Under the pieces are notes generated by a model. The model had not been told where the DNA came from and ran no database searches. It saw only the letters and a list, made by a program, of their open reading frames with translations. The translations under genes were made by a program, and so were the position numbers. From Flavobacterium alkalisoli (GTDB lineage Bacteria; Bacteroidota; Bacteroidia; Flavobacteriales; Flavobacteriaceae), in contig NZ_CP042831.1 in NCBI RefSeq assembly GCF_008000935.1, positions 2,232,001 to 2,296,000 of the forward strand: DNA of 64,000 nt, given 5' to 3'. This document shows, piece after piece, positions 52,101-60,037 of the stretch (its first letter is position 1; each line of letters opens with the position of its first letter).

Positions 52101-52258
52101 GTAGCAGTCGAAACTTCGCTGTTTTCTACGCTGATGTAAACACCGGGCATAGGCAAACCGGTGGCAGCTTCATTTACTGTACCCTTAATCTCAACATCCT
52201 GCGCATGGCAAAATGATGAAATCAGAATAAAAGCAATTAAGAGTAATTTAGACTTCAT
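49196..52258 (-). CDS. susC: SusC-like TonB-dependent outer-membrane glycan importer, locus 2
   Basis: The 1020-residue protein has a signal peptide ending near residue 19, a carboxypeptidase-D-like domain (VEIKGTVNEAATGLPMPGVY), the TonB plug (LDEVVVIGYGTQRKKEVTGA; VRIRGIATNGDN; LKDAQAAIYGTSGANGVILV) and a large barrel ending YLIGLNLNF. It works with the SusD encoded 4 bp downstream. The upstream region carries the same bipartite operator-like element as the other susC, but in opposite orientation relative to the gene. Confidence 0.95.
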   Translation of the reverse strand: MKSKLLLIAFILISSFCHAQDVEIKGTVNEAATGLPMPGVYISVENSEVSTATDIDGNYIIKAPVGSKLVFSFIGYDTIIKDVTGTGNISVSMTENAKTLDEVVVIGYGTQRKKEVTGAVSVVSSKTLEDMRPVKVEQALQGTVSGVNVTTQSGKPGAALDVRIRGIATNGDNAPLVLIDGYIGSLSDINATDIENITVLKDAQAAIYGTSGANGVILVTTKKGKKNSKTSFSYNTYTGFQETTRKLPLLNATEYALLLNEKYANGGQPIPFPNVSSLGEGTDWQDEVFDTGVPIINHDLSIAGGSDKITYRVSGSHLDQDGIIGGDKSHFERNTARISLNADLTEKLKMFTNLIYLTTDTQGFNENVLGSVLFNAINTPSIYTPYDANGDFTVLPTGSSTIPGSNLGNEIINPLAQIANTYNDYNLKKLSGTFGADYEVIKNLTVTGRVGFNTQNRDERIFNKQISYGGKVFDNVRSTVNQNAFDDNDYTFDAFATYKLSLNEAHNFTGTLGTTIFKTWGKGLYATGFDVPNNSWEFADINLTTGFSDSKTAGSYSYDDRRVSYFGRIQYDYKGKYLVSGMIRRDSSTKFGSNNRVAYFPSVTGGWVLSEENFFNKENAILSFAKLRASYGVLGSDRFDSNKYLGLLDGEATYIFGGTLVNGFATGALPNPNLKWEEARKLDVGIDLNFFNDKLQFVADYFEDTRANLLIPGIPVSGILGTYGPGGQNPTLNAGTVVNKGVELALTYDNTIGNDFHIKASYNVTFINNEVTEVKNGTGFYGGGEFGVGQPQPTRMEVGHPMGYFYGYQTDGIFQNADEVAAHPDQSALGAPAQPGDIRFVDTNGDGVVNADDRTEIGDPIPDATMGFNLQLDYKGFDFAVYTFASLGNDMVRNYERNLTDVNRMNYTLNRWTGEGTSNSVPRMTTAATSNNVFSDFFVEDASYLRIQNVQLGYTINPDFTQRAGITKLRLYAGVNNLYTFTKYSGFDPGASSGAPLSSGIDFGFYPVPRTYLIGLNLNF

Positions 52259-52391
52259 ATAATAAATTGTTTTTTGTGATTATCTAAAATTATATCACAA
52301 TAAATTACGAAGAATAAAATTAACCTCAACAAAAATTATACATTCATAAAAAACTTAGGCCTTTACCATGATATTCGTCTGATACAGAGTG

Positions 52392-52448
52392 TTAAGACTA
52401 AGTTAAGCAGCTCAAAAAAATCTTAAGAAAACTGCTTTACAACGTTGT
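52392..52448. promoter_or_regulatory. Candidate operator of the propeller-LuxR regulator, upstream of susC 2
   Basis: TTAAG occurs at 52392 and 52403, 11 bp apart, and again at 52423. CTTAAGAAA (52422-52430), 8 bp and ACAACGTT (52439-52446) repeat the element found upstream of susC 1; the last part extends to the palindrome ACAACGTTGT (52439-52448). It lies 134 to 190 bp upstream of the susC ATG and is inverted with respect to the gene, unlike the copy in locus 1. Regulator binding is inferred. Confidence 0.62.
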
Positions 52449-52492
52449 TGTTGTGGTAATGTATAGGTGATTTTGCAAAATGTTGTAGTATA

Positions 52493-55294
52493 CTAGAGCG
52501 ATAGTATGTACTCAACAAGCCCTAATTCGTGAGGCAAGTCCATTTTTTTGCGCAAACGATATCGTTTTATCTCCACACTTCTTACAGAAATGTTAAGTAG
52601 GGGAGCTATCTCTTTTGATGATAAATTCAGTCGGAGGTAAGCACATAATCGAAGATCGTTAGGTGTTAATGACGGATGAATGGATTTAACCTTCTTAAGG
52701 AAATCTTTATCGGCATTATTAAATGCTTCCTTAAACATATCCCAGGTATCATCTTCATTAATGTTCTTATTAATGGTTGTAATTACCGATTTGATATTTC
52801 TGTCGGTTCCCGTACCTGTTTTCTTTAAGTCTTCCTTAATCATGGAAAGTAGTTCATTCTTCTTGATGAGGTTCATGGTAGAAACCGCAAGCTCCCTGTT
52901 CTTGTTTTCAAAATCCTGCTCCAGCTGCTCGTTTTTAACTCTCATAAGCTCCTGCTCATTTTCAAGCTCTTTTATTTCAAGCAGTCTGTTGTTTTCTTCA
53001 ATAAGCTTTTCTCTCTGTCTCTGGTAATAGTTTTTGTAAGCCCTGTTAATAAGATATGCGGCAATTACAGCCAGTATTATATATAAGATGATTGCAAAAT
53101 TGGTAGCATACCATGGTTTTAATATGATGAAAGTATACGTAGCAGTATTTACAGAAACTGAATTACCTGTTTTGGCCCTTACCTTAAAAGTATAACTCCC
53201 AGCAGGCAGGTTTTTAAAAGCGGTAACGGGTTTGTTGGTCCATTCGCTCCATTCATTCTGCATTCCTTCCAGCATAAACTGGAATTCGGTATTGGCATAT
53301 TTGTTATATTCCGGTACGGTATAGAAAAAGGTGAGGTTGTTTTCGGCATATTTAAACTCTCCTTCCTGGTTTATAATAACAGGAGAAGGCTTTTCGTTGA
53401 GCGAATTTCCTGTAATACCTGTTATTGTAACGGTATTGCTCTTAAAATTAAGTTCATTAAGGTTTATGGTATAATACCCGTCAGTAGTACCAATCAGATA
53501 TACGCTTTGATTTATCTGGGTAATGTTTTCAAAGCCTAGCATTGAATTGGTAAGTGACGAAGGTATGGCTATGGCATTTTGCTTTAACTCCGTAGTCAGT
53601 TTCCCCGAAGAGAAATAATTGATATAGTTTCTGGTAAAGAACCAAAGTTTTCCAGACTTATCCGGCATTAGTTTTCCCGACATGTATTCGTCCTGACGGA
53701 AAACCATAGACAACTTTTCATCTTTCTCAAACTTTTTGTTTTTAGGATTTAGCGTATAAAAGCCTTCTTTAGAGGCATAGTATATAGTATTGTTAAACCT
53801 TGCCAAGCTCGCATTTTTACCTTTCTCGGGTGTTTTATAGGTTTCGGAATCTTCTACACGGGTATAGGTATTGTTTACTTTAATCCTGAATACCCCTTTA
53901 TATTCATGGCTTATGTATATTTCATTATTCCCTAAAAGGGCGAAATACCTGCTGGAATAGTCAAACCCTTCAATCTTGTTTTTAAACTTCCAGCTTCCGT
54001 TATTTTTTTCCAGTATTGATATACCATAGTAGTTACCCTGAAGCAACATATTTTTATTGGTAGGATGAGGTTCAAATTTCCATGTTCCTGATGCGGCAAA
54101 CAGTTGCCTTGCCTGATTTCCTGTAATAATAAATGTTCCCGAATCGTGACCACAAAACAGAGTGTCATCATATTGATATAATGACCAAACCTGGCCTTTT
54201 GTGCCGGGTATAAACTTAAACTCCTCATTAGATCTGTACGTTTTATAGAATAACCCCTGATTTGTGCCTATATATAGTGTGTTGTGGTATAATGCCGAAG
54301 CATATACGGTACCTAAAAAGCCGGTATCGTCTACAAAGCTCCTTACTGCCGACTGTAGGTTAATGCAGTTAATACCGTTATCAAGTCCTATCCATACATT
54401 TTTATCGTCATCCTCATATAGAGACAGGGCAGTATTGTTGCTAAGTCCTTTGTTTTGGGTTATGTGATAACGTACTTTTCCTTGTGGCGATAAAATAAAG
54501 ATACCATTAGATACAGTTCCCAATGCTAAACTGCCGTCACTTAACTTCTGTCCGCTGTAAATACTGCTTAGTTTTAGCTCTTCATCAGCCTCGGTAACCC
54601 ATTTGGTAACTTTACCATCCTTATATTCCAGTAATCCGTTGTATTGCGTTTGTATAAGCAGGCCTTCGTTATGAGGGTAAATGTTTATTATTTTGTTTTC
54701 GGTAAGTAACGGATTGGTGTCAACCTGCCTGCTTTTACCATTTTCTATTTCATAAAGCCCTGTGCCAAAGGTTTGGTAAAATATCCTGTTACCAACCCTG
54801 AATATTTTATTAACCCCGGTTTCCGGTTTAAAGATAGTATAAGTCTGTTTTTGGGTGTTGTAAATAAAAATCTGGTTTAATGACTGAAATATTACCCAAT
54901 GGTCATATTGTGCAATATTCCAAAACTGCTCGTCATCCAGTATCTTGTTTTTTATCTTTTCGCTTAAAGAAGTATAGGTAAGGCTTCCGTTTTCCTGTCT
55001 GGTCCAGTAGCCAAACTCCATATAGCAACCGGTATAGATTTTATCGCCTATTACCTTAACCGATCTTATAATTGTTTCGTTAGGTGAGGGGTAAAGTGTC
55101 CAGGCAGTACCATTATATTCCAGTAGTCCGCCATTGTTGGCAAAATACATATAATGGTTTTTATCCTGGGTAATCATCCAGTTTTGGTTACCCGCATTAT
55201 ATATCCCTGTGCTGTATTTAAGTATAGGAGGGAGGTCCTGACAAAATCCTGTAAGGGTATAAAAAAACAGAAGTAGTATTGTAATTTTTTTCAC
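52493..55294 (-). CDS. Membrane-spanning beta-propeller / Y_Y_Y / LuxR-HTH regulator of locus 2
   Basis: The 933-residue protein starts at a GTG with a signal peptide (to about residue 18). It has propeller blades (for example KNVWIGLDNGINCINL), a Y_Y_Y domain, a membrane helix (about 728-751, NFAIILYIILAVIAAYLINR), a coiled coil (EENNRLLEIKELENEQELMR), and a C-terminal LuxR-type HTH (SKEIAPLLNISVRSVEIKRY, then RLRKKM). No kinase domain is present. It is a paralogue of the 14640 protein with almost the same recognition region, so the two may share or cross-bind operators. Its position upstream of susC indicates control of the laminarin locus. Confidence 0.88.
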   Translation of the reverse strand: MKKITILLLFFYTLTGFCQDLPPILKYSTGIYNAGNQNWMITQDKNHYMYFANNGGLLEYNGTAWTLYPSPNETIIRSVKVIGDKIYTGCYMEFGYWTRQENGSLTYTSLSEKIKNKILDDEQFWNIAQYDHWVIFQSLNQIFIYNTQKQTYTIFKPETGVNKIFRVGNRIFYQTFGTGLYEIENGKSRQVDTNPLLTENKIINIYPHNEGLLIQTQYNGLLEYKDGKVTKWVTEADEELKLSSIYSGQKLSDGSLALGTVSNGIFILSPQGKVRYHITQNKGLSNNTALSLYEDDDKNVWIGLDNGINCINLQSAVRSFVDDTGFLGTVYASALYHNTLYIGTNQGLFYKTYRSNEEFKFIPGTKGQVWSLYQYDDTLFCGHDSGTFIITGNQARQLFAASGTWKFEPHPTNKNMLLQGNYYGISILEKNNGSWKFKNKIEGFDYSSRYFALLGNNEIYISHEYKGVFRIKVNNTYTRVEDSETYKTPEKGKNASLARFNNTIYYASKEGFYTLNPKNKKFEKDEKLSMVFRQDEYMSGKLMPDKSGKLWFFTRNYINYFSSGKLTTELKQNAIAIPSSLTNSMLGFENITQINQSVYLIGTTDGYYTINLNELNFKSNTVTITGITGNSLNEKPSPVIINQEGEFKYAENNLTFFYTVPEYNKYANTEFQFMLEGMQNEWSEWTNKPVTAFKNLPAGSYTFKVRAKTGNSVSVNTATYTFIILKPWYATNFAIILYIILAVIAAYLINRAYKNYYQRQREKLIEENNRLLEIKELENEQELMRVKNEQLEQDFENKNRELAVSTMNLIKKNELLSMIKEDLKKTGTGTDRNIKSVITTINKNINEDDTWDMFKEAFNNADKDFLKKVKSIHPSLTPNDLRLCAYLRLNLSSKEIAPLLNISVRSVEIKRYRLRKKMDLPHELGLVEYILSL

Positions 55295-55371
55295 GAAAGG
55301 AATGGGAGTTTAGTTTGTTTACTACGAATATACAATTAGAAAATAAATTTTACACTTACTTTAAATAACAA

Positions 55372-55398
55372 AACCGCCTAAGCTATGTTTAGGCGGTT
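55372..55398 (-). terminator. Rho-independent terminator
   Basis: AACCGCCTAA and TTAGGCGGTT are exact arms around a 7-base loop, at the end of the T9SS protein gene on the minus strand. Confidence 0.82.
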
Positions 55399-55431
55399 GA
55401 TACACTCCTTAGAAATTAATTGAAGAAAAAG

Positions 55432-56313
55432 TTATTGTTTAATAAAGCGTGCAGTTGTTTCGGCTTCACCATCAGATACACTTATTATATATACACCTGA
55501 GGTTAATGATGATACGTTAACAGCTGCAGTTTCCTGTTGAGGAGCATTTTCCATAACCTTTTGCCCCATCATGTTGTAGATGGTTATGTTTTTAACCAAT
55601 TGGCTATTGGTTACAGTAAGCACATCACTAACAGGGTTAGGGTATAAGGTTAGGGTATTATGAGAAAAACTATCCGTACTCAATTCCTGCGCCTGAGTAA
55701 CGACAATATTACCATTATCGTTTTCATGAGCAGGGTTTCCGTTTAGTCCTGTAACCGAGAAACCAAACTGAACTAATAATCCGCTGGTTAACTGATCGGC
55801 AGGAACAGTAATTGTAAAGTTTTCGCCTTCAATAAGCTCTGCTGTAGCATATACATCAAGCGAATAATTGTTGTCAGGGTTTAATGCCTTAACAAAGGCA
55901 ACGGCTGTATAGTCTTCTATAAGGGTATTGCTGGATACATATCCTGTAAAAGTTACATCCTGACCCACCCATTCAAGGCTTTCCTGATAGGTGCTTCCTT
56001 CAAATACTTTGTTGCCATACTCACCGTTTGTCCAGTAGGCAGGATCATCCCCTGTGTTATATACATTGTAATTAGGATAAAGTGTAACGGTGTTATCTCC
56101 GGTATTAATTACGGTTTTGATATCTCCTAATCCCCACGGACTTCCCCACAGGTAATCCTGTGTTTCGTTATTTTCAAAGATATTTGCATATCCTGTCCAA
56201 TTTGCCGAAGCATCTACTGTAAATTCAAGTTGCGCCTGTGCTTTAAATAAGGGTAACGACAGTAGTAAACCGCATAAATACAGCTTGCCGTTTTTTAGTA
56301 ATTTTTGTTTCAT
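55432..56313 (-). CDS. T9SS-secreted beta-sandwich protein
   Basis: The 293-residue protein has a signal peptide, a beta-sandwich region (LEFTVDASANWTGYANIFEN; YAVFVGQDVTFTG-like strands) and a C-terminal Por-secretion (T9SS type A) domain: TLYPNPVSDVLTVTNSQLVK, then YNMMGQKV and SGVYIISVSDGEAE. It should be exported and retained at or beyond the cell surface. The ATG at 56313 is chosen because the longer frame has no signal peptide at its start. An ACAACGTT site occurs 47 bp upstream. A carbohydrate-binding role next to locus 2 is possible but not shown. Confidence 0.78.
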   Translation of the reverse strand: MKQKLLKNGKLYLCGLLLSLPLFKAQAQLEFTVDASANWTGYANIFENNETQDYLWGSPWGLGDIKTVINTGDNTVTLYPNYNVYNTGDDPAYWTNGEYGNKVFEGSTYQESLEWVGQDVTFTGYVSSNTLIEDYTAVAFVKALNPDNNYSLDVYATAELIEGENFTITVPADQLTSGLLVQFGFSVTGLNGNPAHENDNGNIVVTQAQELSTDSFSHNTLTLYPNPVSDVLTVTNSQLVKNITIYNMMGQKVMENAPQQETAAVNVSSLTSGVYIISVSDGEAETTARFIKQ

Positions 56314-56788
56314 AGGTTTGGTATTTAATTGATTAGATATAAAAATACATACCAAACGAAAACGTTGTAAATTTTACACCTATATACAAACTATACAAAA
56401 TAATAAAACCATAATTTTCAAACCATTAAATTGTGAATTGCTTTATTTTTTAGCTATTATTTTAGTAACTTTTTAATTTTGTTATTAAAGATATTGTTAT
56501 GGTTAATGTGTAAATGTTAAGGTAATGTATAGTTTTTAGCTAATGTTTTTCAATTCACATCTTACCGGTTTGGGTATCAGTTTATTAAATGCATGTTAAT
56601 TATAGCCTGTTTTCCTTTTTTAACAAAAAGTACACAATAATCCTGCTAAGCTTTGAATAGTAACGGATTATAAAAACCATAATTTATAACGCTTTGTTAA
56701 ACTAAATTTAATTAACGGTTTCCTTAACATTAAGACGTATTAGCCTTTATAGATTTGGGATTATTAACCTAAATTAAAAAATAGCAAA
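56314..56788. other. AT-rich intergenic region with divergent promoters
   Basis: No coding region was found. On the minus strand ACAACGTT (56368-56361) repeats part of the susC operator element, 47 bases before the T9SS gene. On the plus strand TAGATTTG (56750-56757) is an exact TANNTTTG box for the lipocalin-like gene at 56789. The rest is low-complexity AT. Confidence 0.55.
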
Positions 56789-57322
56789 ATGAAAAAGTTC
56801 AGAATTTTAGCATGCACATTATTAGTCACGGGATTTGGTTTAACTTCTTGTAGTAGTGATGATGATGCACAGGATGTAAACAATGAGGTTCAAATTGAAG
56901 GTACTTACAACCTAACGGCTGTAAAGACTGCAGAACCTACAGATTTTGATGAAGACGGTACTTCTCATGAAGACCAGATGCAGGAAACGAATTGTTATGA
57001 TGGTACTAAGTTAGTCTTAAACGCTGATAATACTTTAACGTACCAAAAAAACAGTGTTTTAATTGATGTTACCGAAGGAAATTCAGCATGTACAGAAGCT
57101 ACTTATGCCGGTAACTGGGAGCTTTTAAGCGGTGCAGGAAGCGATGTTATCCTAAGACTTACTTATGTAGATAATAACGACGATACCGTAACAATGAATG
57201 TTGTTAAAACTGGTAACGAAATAAGATATACTAATGAGTTTGGGACTTACCCGGACAGAGATGAAGAAACAGGTGGTGCAGTATTAACCTTTGGTGCAGT
57301 GGAGTATTTATTTGTGAAATAA
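56789..57322 (+). CDS. Lipocalin-like lipoprotein
   Basis: The 177-residue protein has a lipoprotein signal (GLTSC, C21), then a short acidic stretch and a beta-rich domain with VQIEGTYNLTAVKT, TNCYDGTKLVLNADNTLTYQ, YAGNWELLSGAGSDVILRLT. This order is usual for the small lipocalin-like lipoproteins of Bacteroidota. Ligand and role are unknown. A -7 box is at 56750, and a bidirectional terminator follows the gene. Confidence 0.78.
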   Translation: MKKFRILACTLLVTGFGLTSCSSDDDAQDVNNEVQIEGTYNLTAVKTAEPTDFDEDGTSHEDQMQETNCYDGTKLVLNADNTLTYQKNSVLIDVTEGNSACTEATYAGNWELLSGAGSDVILRLTYVDNNDDTVTMNVVKTGNEIRYTNEFGTYPDRDEETGGAVLTFGAVEYLFVK

Positions 57323-57345
57323 TGTAGAGTGAATGTACCAAAAGT

Positions 57346-57375
57346 AAAAAGGGATGCTATATGCATCCCTTTTTT
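57346..57375. terminator. Bidirectional terminator
   Basis: AAAAAGGGATGC and GCATCCCTTTTT pair around TATAT with a T-run on each strand, between the lipocalin-like gene (+) and clpS (-). Confidence 0.88.
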
Positions 57376-57393
57376 ATTTTATATAGAAGATTT

Positions 57394-57669
57394 TTATACT
57401 AACTCTGCGCTTAAGCCTGCTTCCAGCAATTGTGAGCATTGTGGCTTTAGCTTATCATATTCACCTGTCTTAACGGTGCATTTGCCATTGTAGTGAACAA
57501 TTATAGAGCATTGCTCTGCCTGTTCAGGTGTATGGTCGCAAACCCTTATAAGTGTGTCTATAACATGATCAAAAGTATTCACATCGTCATTAAACAAAAC
57601 TATTTCGCTGTTGCCGGTAATACCTTCTTCAACTAATACTTCTTCTAATACTTTTTCTTTTGTGCTCAT
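57394..57669 (-). CDS. clpS: ATP-dependent Clp protease adaptor ClpS
   Basis: From the ATG at 57669 the product is 91 residues, the normal ClpS size. It has IVLFNDDVNTFDHVIDTLIR, the N-degron binding segment, then HYNGKCTVKTGEYDKL. ClpS delivers N-end-rule substrates to ClpA-ClpP. The frame extends 17 codons into the prmA end, but that extension has no ClpS similarity. It lies 23 bp after prmA and is probably co-transcribed. Confidence 0.93.
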   Translation of the reverse strand: MSTKEKVLEEVLVEEGITGNSEIVLFNDDVNTFDHVIDTLIRVCDHTPEQAEQCSIIVHYNGKCTVKTGEYDKLKPQCSQLLEAGLSAELV

Positions 57670-57692
57670 ATTCAGTAATTTAATTCCGGTTG

Positions 57693-58526
57693 CTAATTTA
57701 CATATTTTAATGCAACCCAATTATTTCTGCTAAACTTTTTTATGAACTTCATTCCTTTTTCGGTGCACGAAGCATCTATAAACGGAATGTCTTCTTCATA
57801 AAAACCGCTAAGTAATAAAGTACCGCCATCGTTAAGGCAGTCTTTATACTGCTGCATATCATCCAGTAATATATTTCTGTTGATGTTGGCAATAATCAGG
57901 TCATATTTTTTAGCTTCTAAAAGGGCAGCGTCGCCTTCATAAACGGTAATATGCTTACAGTTATTGCGTTCGGCATTCTCTATAGAGTTCAGGTAGCACC
58001 AGTTGTCTATATCTATAGCATCAATAGGTTTAGCTCCCCTCATCTCGGCAAGTATGGCAAGTATCGCCGTACCGCAACCCATGTCAAGTGTCTTTTTGTT
58101 CTCAACATCAGTTTCAAGCAAATGCTGTATCATCATAAAAGTAGTTTCATGATGCCCGGTACCAAAACTCATTTTAGGCTCTATAACAATGTCATATTTT
58201 GCATTGGTCTTTTCATGAAAAGGAGCCCTTACATAACAGGTATCATCCACTTCAATAGGTTCAAAGTTTTTCTCCCATTCCTCATTCCAGTTTACCTGGT
58301 CTATTTCCTCAAAAGTATATTCTATTTTAAATTCAGGAGAATTTAAAATATATATGTCCTCAAGAACATTTTCAGTCCAGAATTCTTTTTGGATATATGC
58401 AGAAAGGCCTTCTTCCGTTTCTATGAAACTCTCAAAAGGAGTTTCTCCCAATTCTGCCAGTAGTATCTCCGTTCCCGGATCTTTAGGCTCTACTTTAAAA
58501 TGATAACCTATATATATGTTCTGCAT
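57693..58526 (-). CDS. prmA: Ribosomal protein L11 methyltransferase
   Basis: The 277-residue protein has the class I methyltransferase motif TLDMGCGTAILAILAEMRGA and the earlier KMSFGTGHHETTFMMIQHLL-like EPKMSFGTGHHET segment characteristic of PrmA. It methylates ribosomal protein L11. The ATG at 58526 is used because the product then begins MQNIYIGYHFKVE, which resembles PrmA starts, and a longer frame from 58559 does not. clpS follows. The upstream 16-bp palindrome at 58586 separates it from the divergent porin. Confidence 0.93.
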   Translation of the reverse strand: MQNIYIGYHFKVEPKDPGTEILLAELGETPFESFIETEEGLSAYIQKEFWTENVLEDIYILNSPEFKIEYTFEEIDQVNWNEEWEKNFEPIEVDDTCYVRAPFHEKTNAKYDIVIEPKMSFGTGHHETTFMMIQHLLETDVENKKTLDMGCGTAILAILAEMRGAKPIDAIDIDNWCYLNSIENAERNNCKHITVYEGDAALLEAKKYDLIIANINRNILLDDMQQYKDCLNDGGTLLLSGFYEEDIPFIDASCTEKGMKFIKKFSRNNWVALKYVN

Positions 58527-58585
58527 AACTTTAATTTTTCGCAAAGGTAACATTAACATAACATACCGCAGTAATAATTAATATT

Positions 58586-58601
58586 AAGTTTGCGCAAACT
58601 T
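58586..58601. promoter_or_regulatory. Perfect 16-bp palindrome between prmA and the porin gene
   Basis: AAGTTTGCGCAAACTT reads the same on both strands. It sits 60 bases upstream of prmA and 122 bases upstream of the porin gene. It is probably an operator of an unknown regulator; which gene it controls is not clear. Confidence 0.6.
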
Positions 58602-58723
58602 TACAATGGTGCTTTATGGTAGTTAATTCGCGACAAAATTACCAAATGTTTGCCAGATTGAATGTGAAATTTGCATCAACGTAAGGTTAACAAAAAAATA
58701 CGAAAAACACGAAACGAACGAAA

Positions 58724-59941
58724 ATGAAAAACACGTTAATCACACTATTATTATTTGTTGGTCTTGCCGCCTCTGCTCAGGTGACTATAGAAAAGACAAA
58801 AAATAATAATGACCTTAAACTTTCTGCTTTACCATACTACAGCTATGGTAAGGGGCTTGGACTGACTTCGCCGGACAGTCTTTTCCAGTTTAACATCCGC
58901 TTCAGGATGCAAAACAGGGTTTCTTATCTTGAATCTGACGGAGTAAGTACTATAGATGGACAAATAAGAAGGTTAAGGCTGCGCTTTGATGGTTATGTAG
59001 GTGATCCAAAATTCCTTTATGCAATTCAGCTATCATTTGCGCCGGGTGATGTAGGATCTATAAATGAAGGTGAAAATATTAATATAATTAGGGATGCAAT
59101 AGTATTTTACCGACCTAACAAACACTGGAATATAGGTTTCGGTCAAACAAAGCTACCGGGTAACCGCCAGCGTATTAACTCTTCAGGAGCATTACAGTTA
59201 ACAGACCGTACTATAAATAATGCAAGGTTTACTATAGACAGGGACTTTGGTTTACAGGTACACAACCTTAACGAATATATGGACAAGTTTTCATACAACT
59301 TAAAAGGTGCCATAAGTATGGGGGAGGGAAGAAACTCAACTAAAGAACCGGATAACGGTTTGGCTTATACAGGTAAAGTAGAGTTATATCCTTTTGGTGC
59401 ATTTAAAAGTAACGGTACCTTTTTTGAAGGTGATCTAAAGAGGGAAGAAAAACCTAAAGTAATGGTTTCCGGTGCTTACCAGTTTAATAACAGGGCAAGA
59501 AAAACACAGGGACAGCTTGGTAACTATCTTTTTGAAAAGAGAGATATGCAGTCACTTTTATTAGATGGTATGTTTAAGTACGACGGTTGGTCTTTCCAAA
59601 CGGCTTATATGCAAAGAACAGCAAAAGATCCGGTTACATACAATCCTGATGATATAACCGATTTTAACTATGTTTTTGTTGGTCACGGTATGGACTATCA
59701 GCTTAGTTATTTATTCCCTTCTAATTATGAACTTATTGGTCGTTATTCAAATCAGAAAGTGCATAAGGATATAGAAATGTATTCTCCTGATTCTGATCAG
59801 TATAGTATTGGTGTTACTAAATATATTTGGGAACATGCATTTAAGGCTCAGATGGAAGTTTCTATGGACGATCTTCATTATTATAATGGTGACTCAAGAC
59901 AGATATGGCTTGTACGTTTCCAGGTAGAAATAGGTATATAA
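58724..59941 (+). CDS. OprP/O-type porin
   Basis: The 405-residue protein has a signal peptide (to about residue 19), then LFQFNIRFRMQNRVSY, IRRLRLRFDGYVGDPKFLYA, HWNIGFGQTKLPGNRQRINS, and a C-terminal WLVRFQVEIGI strand, all typical of porin O/P barrels. Such porins pass anions, often phosphate or polyphosphate. The family assignment is good; phosphate specificity is not shown. It converges with a large T9SS protein whose beta-propeller is often linked to phosphatase or metallo-hydrolase functions. Confidence 0.85.
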   Translation: MKNTLITLLLFVGLAASAQVTIEKTKNNNDLKLSALPYYSYGKGLGLTSPDSLFQFNIRFRMQNRVSYLESDGVSTIDGQIRRLRLRFDGYVGDPKFLYAIQLSFAPGDVGSINEGENINIIRDAIVFYRPNKHWNIGFGQTKLPGNRQRINSSGALQLTDRTINNARFTIDRDFGLQVHNLNEYMDKFSYNLKGAISMGEGRNSTKEPDNGLAYTGKVELYPFGAFKSNGTFFEGDLKREEKPKVMVSGAYQFNNRARKTQGQLGNYLFEKRDMQSLLLDGMFKYDGWSFQTAYMQRTAKDPVTYNPDDITDFNYVFVGHGMDYQLSYLFPSNYELIGRYSNQKVHKDIEMYSPDSDQYSIGVTKYIWEHAFKAQMEVSMDDLHYYNGDSRQIWLVRFQVEIGI

Positions 59942-59970
59942 TTGCTAAAATAAAATACATAATAAAGTAA

Positions 59971-60000
59971 AAAATCCTGCCCACCGGCAGGATTTTTTTT
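59971..60000. terminator. Bidirectional terminator
   Basis: AAAATCCTGCC and GGCAGGATTTT are exact arms around CACC with T8 on the plus side, between the porin (+) and the T9SS protein (-). Confidence 0.9.
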
Positions 60001-60037
60001 GAAAAAAAACACGAAACTACTTAACTGCTACTTAACA

